A stretch of 64,000 bases of DNA from Streptomyces sp. S3(2020). GTDB lineage: Bacteria; Actinomycetota; Actinomycetes; Streptomycetales; Streptomycetaceae. The stretch is from contig NZ_JABERD010000025.1 of NCBI RefSeq assembly GCF_013044505.1, forward strand, positions 1-64,000, given 5' to 3'. Below are positions 8,382 through 16,587 of this stretch, in pieces (the first letter of the stretch is position 1; each line of letters opens with the position of its first letter). The notes beneath the pieces were generated by a model. The model was given only the letters and a program-made list of their open reading frames with translations. It had not been told where the DNA came from and did no database searches. The position numbers were made by a program, and so were the translations under genes.

Positions 8382-8385
8382 CGCG

Positions 8386-8961
8386 TCAGACGTTGACGCC
8401 GAAGTCGGCGGCTATGCCGGCCAGTCCGGAGGCGTAGCCCTGTCCGACGGCGCGGAACTTCCACTCCGGGCCACTGCGGTAGAGCTCGCCGAACACCATG
8501 GCCGTTTCCGTCGAGGCGTCCTCGGAGAGGTCGTAGCGGGCGATCTCGGCGCCGCCGGCCTGGTTGACGACCCGGATGAAGGCGTTGCGGACCTGGCCGA
8601 AGCTCTGGCCGCGGTTCTCGGCGTCATGGATGGACACCGGGAAGACGATCCGGTCCACCTCGGCGGGCACGGCCGCGAGGTTCACCTTGACGGACTCGTC
8701 GTCGCCCTCGCCCTCGCCGGTGAGGTTGTCGCCGGTGTGCTCGACCGAACCGTCCGGGCTCTTCAGGTTGTTGTAGAAGACGAAGTGCTGGTCGGAGCGG
8801 ACCTTGCCGGATGCGTCCAGGAGCAAGGCCGAGGCGTCGAGGTCGTAGTCGGTGCCCGTCGTGGTCCGCACGTCCCAGCCCAGACCGACCAGCACCGCGG
8901 TCAGACCCGGTGCCTCCTTGCTGAGCGAGACGTTGCCGCCCTTGGACAGGGAAACTCCCAC
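8386..8961 (-). CDS. terD: TerD-family calcium-binding stress protein
   Basis: At 191 residues this is the full family length. It begins with the signature [20 protein letters not shown]. The acidic calcium-binding residues are present ([35 protein letters not shown]), as is the conserved VFPVSIHDA strand. TerD proteins are cytoplasmic beta-sandwich proteins tied to tellurite and general stress resistance, and in Streptomyces to development. The gene is single rather than in a ter operon. A 14-base palindrome 56 bases before the start (9017-9030) is shared with the Spo0M and TatA upstream regions. Confidence 0.95.
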   Translation of the reverse strand: MGVSLSKGGNVSLSKEAPGLTAVLVGLGWDVRTTTGTDYDLDASALLLDASGKVRSDQHFVFYNNLKSPDGSVEHTGDNLTGEGEGDDESVKVNLAAVPAEVDRIVFPVSIHDAENRGQSFGQVRNAFIRVVNQAGGAEIARYDLSEDASTETAMVFGELYRSGPEWKFRAVGQGYASGLAGIAADFGVNV

Positions 8962-9016
8962 GGTGAACTCCTTCGCGATAGGTCAGGTCGAGGCCGTCGC
9001 GACCCCGACTTAAAAA

Positions 9017-9030
9017 CTACAACACTGTAG
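9017..9030. promoter_or_regulatory. CTACA-N4-TGTAG operator, site 1
   Basis: CTACAACACTGTAG, a perfect palindrome apart from the four-base centre, flanked by A-tracts, 56 bases upstream of terD. Confidence 0.65.
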
Positions 9031-9208
9031 AAAATGGTGGAGGCGGGGCCCGGTCGTGAGTTGATCGGGCGAGAGACGAGGGGGGACGCCGAAGCCTCGT
9101 GGGGATGTTCGCCGCTCCCGGGATCGAGCAGGAAGGCGCCGATCGCTTCCCGTGCGCGGTCGGCGCCTGATCGGCGGCAGTCGGCCCGCCCTGGTTCGTC
9201 AGCCCTCG

Positions 9209-10276
9209 TCAGCTCTCATCGCCCGCTTCCTCCTCTTCCTCGTCGCCTTCGAAGAAGTCCCCGACCTCGTCGACGACTTCCGCGGCGACCATGCCCCCGA
9301 CGACCCCGACCGCGAGCCCGGCCGCGCCCGCGGCGATGGCGGTGCCCATGCCGGGGCCGGAACGGTGGCCCTCGTCGTGTCCGTAGTGCCCGCCGTGCTC
9401 GCCGTGGCCGCCCGTGTGCGCGTCCGCGTGACCGTGGGCGGAGTGTGAGCCGTAGGTGGCGCGGTGCTCCACGAGTTGCCGGATCCAGCCGTCGACCAGG
9501 GTGTTCCAGTCCAGGTGCCCGATACCGTCGTGGGAGACGCTGAAGCGGGTGAGGGAGTCGTGCCCCTCGGAGCCCTCGGAGCCCTCGGAGCCCTCGGAGC
9601 CCTCGGAGCCCTCGGAGAAGAGGCCGCCTCGTTTGTCGGCCTCCAGGACCACCTCCATACCCCCGGGGTGGGAGAGGAAGGTCAGCTCGATCTCGTTGAC
9701 CTGGTGGGCGTACCGCGGGGCCGGGGTGAGCTCGATCTCCTGGTAGAAGGGCAGTTGCTGGCCGGTGCCGCCGATGCGCCCGTACTCCAGGTCGGCGGAC
9801 CTGAAGCCGAAGCCGAGCTGCCCGAGAGCCTCCAGAACGGCTTCCTGGGCGGGCAGCGGACCCACCGCGAGCTGGTCGAGGTCACCCTTGTCCTTGGCGC
9901 CGGCGACCGACAGCTCGGTGCGCACGCCGAGGACGATGCCCAGGCCCTGCCCGTACAGCTCGGTGACGGGCGTCTCCCACGGCAGTGGCACGCTGAACGG
10001 GATGCTGCGCTCCTCGCCCTCGGCGAGCCGGAAGCCACCGCCGACGGTGAACCGCTCGAAGGCGACGACGCCCTCGCTCTCACCCTCTTCGTGCTCGGCC
10101 TCGACCCTGGCCACCAGCTCCAGGGTGATGTGCTCGATGTCGAAGTCGGCGCCGCCGCCCCTGAGATGGACCTGGCCGTTCAGCGCGGAGCCGGGGCGGG
10201 CGGCGCCGGGCTCCAGGACCGTGTCGACCGTGGGGCCGCCCACGCCGAGCGAGCCGAGCAGTCGTTTGAACACCAT
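9209..10276 (-). CDS. Spo0M (SpoOM) family sporulation-control protein
   Basis: 355 residues from the ATG at 10276 (MVFKRLLGSLGVGGPTVDTV). Residues 1-215 form the arrestin-like Spo0M domain with the conserved GGGADFDIEHITLELVAR strand and PFSVPLPWETP. A run of SEG triplets (about residues 220-237) follows, encoded by six exact copies of a 9-base unit. Next come a helical region, a histidine-rich stretch (HADAHTGGHGEHGGHYG) and a glycine-rich hydrophobic segment ending in an acidic tail. Spo0M in Bacillus modulates early sporulation; the role in Streptomyces is not settled. The hydrophobic C terminus suggests membrane association. The palindrome at 10388-10401 lies 112 bases upstream. Confidence 0.9.
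   Translation of the reverse strand: MVFKRLLGSLGVGGPTVDTVLEPGAARPGSALNGQVHLRGGGADFDIEHITLELVARVEAEHEEGESEGVVAFERFTVGGGFRLAEGEERSIPFSVPLPWETPVTELYGQGLGIVLGVRTELSVAGAKDKGDLDQLAVGPLPAQEAVLEALGQLGFGFRSADLEYGRIGGTGQQLPFYQEIELTPAPRYAHQVNEIELTFLSHPGGMEVVLEADKRGGLFSEGSEGSEGSEGSEGSEGHDSLTRFSVSHDGIGHLDWNTLVDGWIRQLVEHRATYGSHSAHGHADAHTGGHGEHGGHYGHDEGHRSGPGMGTAIAAGAAGLAVGVVGGMVAAEVVDEVGDFFEGDEEEEEAGDES
9564..9617. repeat. Six tandem copies of a 9-base unit
   Basis: CCCTCGGAG is repeated six times without variation inside the Spo0M gene and encodes SEG triplets. Exact identity at every base suggests recent slippage, so copy number may vary between strains. Confidence 0.95.
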
Positions 10277-10387
10277 CGTGGCGTCCACTCCTTCACGTGC
10301 GTGTGTTCCGTGAGAGCGGTGCCGCACGCCGACCCGGAAGGCGTACGGCCTCCGGGAACAACCGGCACGACGAGCCCCGCATTGTCT

Positions 10388-10401
10388 CTACAAGCACGTA
10401 G
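10388..10401. promoter_or_regulatory. CTACA-N4-TGTAG operator, site 2
   Basis: CTACAAGCACGTAG, one mismatch from the palindrome, in the divergent region between the Spo0M gene and tatA, on the Spo0M side. Confidence 0.6.
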
Positions 10402-10523
10402 AAGCATAGGGTCGCCCCGGTCGCTCCACGCCGTATCCCGGCCGCCGTGGCGGGAAAGTCCGAAAAGGGCCGCCGGTCGCGGCTGATCCGCTCCTCGGCC
10501 AACGAGGCTGGAAGGGGGGCTTG

Positions 10524-10552
10524 TTGAGCGATCGCTTTCCGAGGGGTACATC
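10524..10552 (+). promoter_or_regulatory. tatA: Putative tatA promoter
   Basis: -35 TTGAGC (10524-10529), 17-base spacer, -10 TACATC (10547-10552). Operator site 3 overlaps the -10 end, a position suited to repression. Confidence 0.5.
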
Positions 10553-10567
10553 TACACTGATGTAGAT
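10550..10567. promoter_or_regulatory. CTACA-N4-TGTAG operator, site 3
   Basis: ATCTACACTGATGTAGAT is an extended perfect palindrome with 7-base arms, 61 bases before the tatA start. Confidence 0.7.
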
Positions 10568-10628
10568 TGCCGTGCCGGGTCGATGCACTGTATCGGCCTC
10601 CGCCTGTCACCGGGAGAGATGAGACCTG

Positions 10629-10853
10629 ATGTTCGGCTTGAGTGAAATCGCCCTGATCCTCATCGTCATCATCGTGGTCGTCGGCATCAAGAAGCTGCCC
10701 GAGCTGACGCGTTCGGCGGGCAAAGCGGCCCGGATCTTCAAGAGCGAGGCCAAGGCGCTGAAGGAGCAGGACGCTTCCGACGCGCAGTCCGGGCCGGGGC
10801 GCGTCGTCCAGGACACGACCGCGGAGAAGGAAGACCCTTCCGCGCGACCGTGA
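10629..10853 (+). CDS. tatA: TatA/E-family twin-arginine translocase subunit
   Basis: 74 residues. It has one N-terminal membrane helix (FGLSEIALILIVIIVVVGI), the hinge and the amphipathic helix KKLPELTRSAGKAARIFKSE, then an acidic, disordered tail. That is the standard TatA layout and size. The usual F-G hinge appears here as V-G-I, followed by KKLPEL. It is probably an accessory copy, since Streptomyces encode a main tatAC elsewhere; no tatB or tatC is nearby. It shares the CTACA-N4-TGTAG palindrome with Spo0M and TerD, which suggests stress-regulated expression. Confidence 0.92.
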   Translation: MFGLSEIALILIVIIVVVGIKKLPELTRSAGKAARIFKSEAKALKEQDASDAQSGPGRVVQDTTAEKEDPSARP

Positions 10854-10898
10854 ACGCGCCCCGAGGACCGGCCGCCGGGCCCGGACCCTCGTTGAGGG

Positions 10899-12191
10899 CT
10901 ACGGTCGTTCGGTGGGCCGAGGCGAGGGGGCCCTTGGGCTCGTGGACGGATCCCGCCGCGCGTCCGCTGGATTCGGAGCCGCGGTCTCCGTGGACGCGGA
11001 CCGCTTCGGCGCGTTCGTCGACGAGCCCCGCAGACCGCTGAGCGCCAGGACCGTCATCGCCGACGCGGCCCCCACCGCCACACCGAAACCGGCGTGCGCA
11101 CCGCCCGCGTCCACCACCCGCCCCGCGAGTGCGGCGGCGCCCGCGATTCCCGCCGCGCTCGCGGAGTTGCCCCATGTGAACGCCTGGGTGAGGACGGCGG
11201 GCGGGACCGCCGACTCGGTGAGAACGGAGGCGAGGATCAGCAGGACCGGCACCGCGAGTCCCGTCAGGGCGAGAGTGGCGCCGACCGCGAGAGGCGCGTC
11301 CAGGAAGGTCAGTGGGAGAGCCGCCAGGGCGAGACAAGCGGCGGCCGCGGCCTGGCGGCGCCGGGGCGAGCCACCGTGGCGCCCTGCTCCGTAGGCCCAA
11401 CCGCCCACCAGGTTGGTGCAGTTGGAGGCGGAGTAGAGCAGCGCCGCCATGTCCGGTGTGCCGCGTCCGACGGCGTACGCGGAGATGGACACCTGCATCG
11501 CGCCGAAGAACACCCCGAGCCCCAGGCCGAGTCCGACCTGCCGCAGGAACGCGGCACGCAGCAGGGCGCGTCCGGCGTTGCGGCGTTCGGCGCGGCCGGT
11601 GAGCGGCGGCACGGTACGGCGCTGGGCGGCGAGGGCGAGTCCGCCGCCGAGGACGAGTGCGGCGGCGAGCAGCACCCCGGCGCCCGGGTGGCCCGCCGCG
11701 CCGAGGACGCCCACCAGGGCCGGGCCGGCCAGATACGACACGCCGTTGGCGAGGGCCTCCAGGGCGAAGGCGGTGGGCAGCGCGGCAGCCCGTTCGCCGG
11801 ACAGCAACGCGGACCAGCGAGCGGCCGACAGAGCCCCGAGCTGGGGCAGCGTCGCCCCGACCAGCACTCCGGCCACAAGGTCCGGAACGGCGCCGGTGAG
11901 CAGCAGTGCCACGGCCCCGGCATGTGCGCCCAGAGCGCAGGGGAGCACCTGTGTCTGCCCGAACCGGTCGACCAGACGCCCGATTTGGGGCCCGGCGACG
12001 GCGTCCGCGACAGCGAACCCGCCGGTGACGAGACCGGCGGCGGCATACGACCCGGTGCGTGAGTGCACCAGCCAGACGATCCCGATCCCCGTCATGGCGA
12101 TACCCACCCGCCCGACAGCGGCGGGCAGGAAGAAGGCCGCGGCACCCGAAGTGCGCAGCAACAAGCGGTAGTTCGTCGAAGCCGAAGGCAC
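10899..12191 (-). CDS. MFS transporter
   Basis: About 430 residues from the GTG at 12191, chosen because AAAGGG precedes it at good spacing. Twelve hydrophobic segments are visible. The loop between helices 2 and 3 carries the shortened MFS motif PQIGRLVDRFGQ. Helices are alanine- and glycine-rich, and the C-terminal 45 residues are disordered and charged. It looks like the drug-efflux type of MFS transporter without a clear substrate. It ends close to tatA on the opposite strand and has no obvious operon partner. Confidence 0.85.
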   Translation of the reverse strand: MPSASTNYRLLLRTSGAAAFFLPAAVGRVGIAMTGIGIVWLVHSRTGSYAAAGLVTGGFAVADAVAGPQIGRLVDRFGQTQVLPCALGAHAGAVALLLTGAVPDLVAGVLVGATLPQLGALSAARWSALLSGERAAALPTAFALEALANGVSYLAGPALVGVLGAAGHPGAGVLLAAALVLGGGLALAAQRRTVPPLTGRAERRNAGRALLRAAFLRQVGLGLGLGVFFGAMQVSISAYAVGRGTPDMAALLYSASNCTNLVGGWAYGAGRHGGSPRRRQAAAAACLALAALPLTFLDAPLAVGATLALTGLAVPVLLILASVLTESAVPPAVLTQAFTWGNSASAAGIAGAAALAGRVVDAGGAHAGFGVAVGAASAMTVLALSGLRGSSTNAPKRSASTETAAPNPADARRDPSTSPRAPSPRPTERP

Positions 12192-12411
12192 GACGCATCC
12201 CTTTCGCCGCCCGGCGGGACGCGCCACACGGGGTCGTCGGCGTCCGGAGTGCCGACCCGTGGCTGCGCCTGAAGCCGTCCAATGGCGGCGTGGAGCGGGG
12301 ACGCGCACCCCACGCCGACTCCGTCACCGGGCAGATGTCATGCGGTAGTTGATGACCTCACCCGAGGATAAGGGAACGGTGGTCTCGGATTTCAAGTCCG
12401 GTGAAGCATGC

Positions 12412-13308
12412 TCAAATGCCCTTCAGCACACGATCGAGCGACGCCCGGCCCACAGGTCCCCAGTTCGGCTTGCCGCCGGGAAGGCCCCGATCTCCGTTCT
12501 GTCCCATGAGCATCAGGAAGAGGCTCTTCATGGCGGCCAGCCCACGGGCGCGCCGGATCGCCGCCTCGTCAGCGTGCGCGTACAGGTCGAAGAACCGTGC
12601 GGCGGTGCCCGCGGGCAGCAGCACCCATGCGGCGGCGAGGTCCCAGGCCGGGTCGCCGGCGGTCAGGGCGCCGAAGTCGACGATGCCCGAGAGCGTTCCG
12701 TCCGAGACGACGACGTTCGCGGGATGAAGGTCGCCGTGCACCCATACCGGCGGTCCTTCCCACTCGGGGGCCGCGACGGCGTCGTCCCAGACGGCCCGGA
12801 CGTCGCCGGCGATGCCGTCCGGGACGACGGCTTCGAAGAAGTGGTCGAAGCCGTCCGTGCACTTCTTGGGGTGCGCGCCGAAGTCCGAGCTGACCGGGGC
12901 GTCGGCGGGCGCCGCCACGTGGAGCGCCCTGAGGAAACCCGCCAGGGTGTCGGCCGCGTGGGTGCCGCGGCTGATCGAGCCGTGGTCCAGCGGCTCACCG
13001 GGAACCCACGTCATCACGGTCCAGTGCTTGGGGAAGCGTGCGGACGGTTCGCCGAACCGCACCGGGGTCGGCACCGGGAGCGGCAGGCGCGGGGCCAGCA
13101 CCGGTAGCCAGCGCCGCTCCTTGAGCTGGAGTTCCGGGGTGGGGTCCATGCGCTGCATCCGCACGGCCAGTTCGTCCCCGAGGCGCCACATCTGGTTGCC
13201 CCAGCCGCCCGGCACCTCGCGGATGGCCAGCCCCGCGAGGTCTGGGTGCTGCTCGTGCAGCAGGTCTCGGACCAGGTCCGCGGTGATCTCGATCTCGGTG
13301 TCGGTCAT
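12412..13308 (-). CDS. Aminoglycoside phosphotransferase (APH) family kinase
   Basis: 298 residues. The catalytic loop WVHGDLHPANVVV lies at about residues 185-200, and the metal-binding motif IVDFGALTAGDPAWDLA follows. N-terminal elements include GGWGNQMWRLGDELAVRM, with the nucleotide-binding strand. The family phosphorylates hydroxyl groups of antibiotics or small metabolites. This branch (WGNQMWRLG, MTWVPGEPLD) is common in Streptomyces and its substrate is usually unknown. The gene is monocistronic. Resistance is possible but cannot be claimed from the sequence. Confidence 0.88.
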   Translation of the reverse strand: MTDTEIEITADLVRDLLHEQHPDLAGLAIREVPGGWGNQMWRLGDELAVRMQRMDPTPELQLKERRWLPVLAPRLPLPVPTPVRFGEPSARFPKHWTVMTWVPGEPLDHGSISRGTHAADTLAGFLRALHVAAPADAPVSSDFGAHPKKCTDGFDHFFEAVVPDGIAGDVRAVWDDAVAAPEWEGPPVWVHGDLHPANVVVSDGTLSGIVDFGALTAGDPAWDLAAAWVLLPAGTAARFFDLYAHADEAAIRRARGLAAMKSLFLMLMGQNGDRGLPGGKPNWGPVGRASLDRVLKGI

Positions 13309-13449
13309 GCGAAGTCACAGTACCGAGGCGGCGGGCGGAACGGTTCTCGCCGCCGGAACGTCTCGCTGATCGCCCGCGTCGCTGAAACGGCGACTGGAAC
13401 GGCGACTGGAACGTCGAGACCTCCTCGTCCCCGGAGCCGTTCCGCGTGC

Positions 13450-14202
13450 CTACACCTCGATGTGCGAGCCCATGATGACCGTGCGGTCGCGGGGGAGGCC
13501 GAAGTACTCGGCGGCGTCGGCCGTGATGTAGGAGGTGGCGATGAACAGCCGCTTGTGCCAGGGAGCCATCGTCGGTGCCTTGCCGCGCCGGAGCTCGATC
13601 TTCGACAGGAAGTAGGACGCCTGGTCGAGCCGCAACGGCCCTTCGGCGTCGGCCGGGTCGAGCATGGCCAGGGTGCCGGGTACGTCCGGAGTCTCCATGT
13701 AGCCGAAGCGGGCGGTGACATGGACGATCCCGTCGTCGCCGTAGCCGAGGTCGTCCACGACGATCCACCGCTCGGCGGGCACCCGGGGCACGGGCTCGGT
13801 GCTGATGGAGAGGATCACGACCTGCTCGTGCCGTACGTGGTTGTGCTCGACGTTCGCCCGCATGGCCAGGGGCGCGGTCTCCTTGTCCCGGTTGAGGAAG
13901 ACGGCCGTGCCGGGGACCTGGCGCGTGACGGCCTCGCCGCTGCGGAGGTCGTCGACGAACTCGGGCAGCGATCCTTCGGCGCGCGCCCGTTGCTCCGTGA
14001 CGAGTTCACGGCCGCGCTGCCAGGTTGTCATGAGGGTGAAGGCCGTGAGGCCGATGAGCAGCGGCAGCCATGCGCCGTGCCAGAGCTTGGTCATGTTGGC
14101 CGCCACGAACAGCAGGTCGACGAAGAGGAGCAGGCCTCCGCCGAGGGCGAGCAGCCAGGTGGGCGTCGCCCACTTGGCGTGGGCGACGTAGAAGAACAAC
14201 CA
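13450..14202 (-). pseudogene. kup: Kup-type potassium transporter, C-terminal remnant
   Basis: The minus-strand frame encodes the last two membrane helices (LLALGGGLLLFVDLLFVAANMTKLWHG split over two segments), the conserved FTLMTTWQRGRELV, and the complete soluble C-terminal domain ending YFGLPRDRTVIMGSHIEV. About 250 of the usual 630-670 residues remain. Homology runs to base 14200 at LFFYVAHAKW and then stops dead, where NRPS sequence of opposite orientation starts. The first ten helices are missing, so it cannot transport potassium. Either a rearrangement or an assembly join cut the gene. Confidence 0.8.
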
Positions 14203-16370
14203 CCCGCGCCCTCTCCACCGCCCTGCCGGCCGGCACCAGGACCCTGATCCTCGACGAACCCACCACGGTCGAACGGATCGCCGCCGAGGACACGTCCGAC
14301 CCCACCGACGCCCACCGCGACAGCCCGCTGACCCCGCGCCACGCGGCGTACGTCATCTACACCTCCGGCTCCACGGGCCGCCCCAAGGGCGTCGTCGTCA
14401 CCCACGAGACCCTCGGCCACCTCTTCCACAGCCACCGAGAGACGCTCTACACCCCGGCCATCGAGGCGACGGGCCGACGACACCTGCGGGTCGGCCACGC
14501 CTGGTCCTTCTTCTTCGACGCCTCCTGGCAGCCCCAGCTGTGGCTGCTGGACGGGCACTGCGTCCACATCGTGTCCGAGGAGACCCGACGCGACCCCGAA
14601 CTGCTCGCCGCGGCCGTCACCCGGCACCGCTTCGACTTCCTGGAGGTCACCCCGTCGCTCTTCGCCCAGATGGCCGACAGCGGTCTGCTCCAGGGAGAAG
14701 ACTGCCCGCTCGCCGTCGTCGGCGTCGGCGGCGAGGCCGTACCGGTCGCACTGTGGCGACGGCTGGCCGCCCTGCGCGACACCGAGGTGTTCAACCTGTA
14801 CGGGCCCACCGAGTCCACCGTCGACGCCCTCGTGGCCAGGGTCCGCGACAGCGAACGCCCGCTCGTGGGACGGCCGGTGGCCGGCACCCGGGCCCATGTG
14901 CTGGACGGGCTGCCGCAACCGGTGCCGCCCGGTGTCACCGGCGAGCTGTACCTGGCGGGCGGTGGCCTGGCCCGCGGCCATCTGAGCGCTCCCGGACCGA
15001 CGGCCGAGCGGTTCGTGGCCGACCCGTTCGGCGCACCCGGCGCACGGCTGTACCGCACCGGCGACCTCGCCCGCCGGACGCTCGACGGCCGCCTGGACTT
15101 CCTCGGCCGGGCCGACGACCAGGTCAAGATACGCAGCTTCCGTATCGAACCCGCCGAGATCGAGTCGGCACTCACCGGACACCCGGGCGTCACCGAGGCC
15201 GTGGTGACGGTACGTCAGGAAGGTGCGCGGAAGCTGCTCGTGGCCTACGCGGTCCCCGCGCCCGGCCTCGCACCGCACCCCGCGGAGGTGCGCTCCCAGG
15301 TCGCCGCCCTGCTCCCGGACCACATGGTCCCCGCGGCCGTCGTGATCCTGGAGAGGCTCCCGCAGCTGGCGAACGGCAAACTGGACCGCGCCGCCCTGCC
15401 CGCGCCGGACTTCTCCGCCCTCTCCACCGGACGCCCGCCCGCCACGCCGTCGGAGCAGGCGCTGTGCACGGTCTTCGCCGAGGTTCTCGGGCTGGAACGG
15501 ATCGGCGTCGACGACGACTTCTTCGCGCTGGGCGGGGACAGCATCGTCGCGATGCAGCTCGTCGGCCGGGCACGCCGGGCCGGGGTACGGATCACCCCGC
15601 GGCTGGCCTTCCGCCACCGCACCGTGGCCGCCCTCGCCACGGTCGCCGAAGCGGCGGACACCACCGCACCGCGCCCGCAGGACGACGGCACCGGAACCGT
15701 GCCGCTCACCCCGGTGATGCACTGGCTGCGCGAGCTGGGCGGCCCGTTCGTGACCTACCACCAGGCGGCGCTCGTCCGCACCCCCGCGGAGGTGGACCTG
15801 CCCGGCCTCACCGCCGTACTCCAGGCCCTGGCCGACCGCCACGACCTGCTGCGGGCCACGCTGGTACGGCCCTCGCGCGACGACACGGAGGACTGGTCCC
15901 TGCACGTCCCGCCCGTCGGCGCGGTCGACGCCGCCGGATGGATCGAGCGGGTCGACGTCACCGGCCTGGACGCACAGACCCTGGGCGAGACGGTACGGCA
16001 GCACGCGCACACGGCCCGTTCCCTGCTGGACCCGGACGCGGGCGCCATGGTGCGGGCGGTGTGGTTCGACGCCGGCGACGCGCCCGGCAGGCTGCTGCTG
16101 ATGGCCCATCACCTGGTGGTGGACGGCGTGTCCTGGCGGGTGCTGCTGCCGGACCTGGCGGCGGCCTGGCAGGACGTCCGCACCGGACGCGCCGTGCGAC
16201 TGGCCCCCGTGGAGACCTCGTCCGCCCGCTGGTCACGCTTGCTGACCAAGCTGGCCCAGGACCCGGCCCGCGAGACGGAACTGCCCCTGTGGACGGCCGT
16301 CCTCGACGCCGGCGAACCCTTCCCGCTCGCACGGGAGGCGGACCCGGACCGGGACACCACCGCGACCCAG
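14203..16370 (+). pseudogene. NRPS fragment: partial A domain, PCP, partial E domain
   Basis: An open frame without start or stop of its own. The A domain lacks its first part. It has core motif A3 at 14349-14390 (YVIYTSGSTGRPKG), then LYGPTESTVDA, YRTGDLARR and NGKLDRAALP. The pocket residues read about D-A-Q-E-G-G-L-V-D, closest in my memory to glutamine-type codes; this is tentative. A carrier domain follows (DDDFFALGGDSIVAMQL), then the start of an epimerisation domain (TPVMHWL, HHLVVDGVSW), so the module would have loaded a D-residue. It stops inside the E domain at about 16370. Neither end is a natural module border. Confidence 0.85.
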
Positions 16371-16376
16371 CCGACC

Positions 16377-16515
16377 CACCGGAGGCGTCCGGCTTCGTGT
16401 CGGCAGCGGGTGCGCCGGAGTCCGAGTCGCCGCCGCAGGCGGTGGCCGCGCCCAGGAGCAACACGGCGGAGGCGAACGCGGAGAGGAGCCGCGCTGCTCT
16501 GCGGGAGCGGAACAT
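16377..16515 (-). pseudogene. Siderophore-binding lipoprotein, N-terminal remnant
   Basis: The ATG at 16515 follows GAAGGACC and starts a lipoprotein signal: MFRSRRAARLL, a hydrophobic core, then the lipobox LLGAATAC with GGDSDSGAP after the cysteine. Only about 47 residues remain before NRPS sequence in the other orientation begins at about 16375. It follows the exporter gene by 72 bases on the same strand, so it was the third gene of the iron-regulated operon. The substrate-binding body is lost, at least in this assembly. Confidence 0.75.
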
Positions 16516-16587
16516 CGCTGGTCCTTCGGTTCGGTTTCTGTGGAGCCGATGGTGCGGGGGGTGGTGTCACAGCAGGGGGGGCAGGTC

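Noticed and set aside
12345..12410. Sequence near 12380 looked like part of a tRNA arm.
   Set aside because: No complete cloverleaf, acceptor stem or TTCRA loop could be assembled; treated as intergenic.
15958..16515. A 185-residue minus-strand frame beginning with a lipoprotein signal.
   Set aside because: After about residue 47 it is the antisense of the NRPS epimerisation domain, so only the first part is a real gene remnant.
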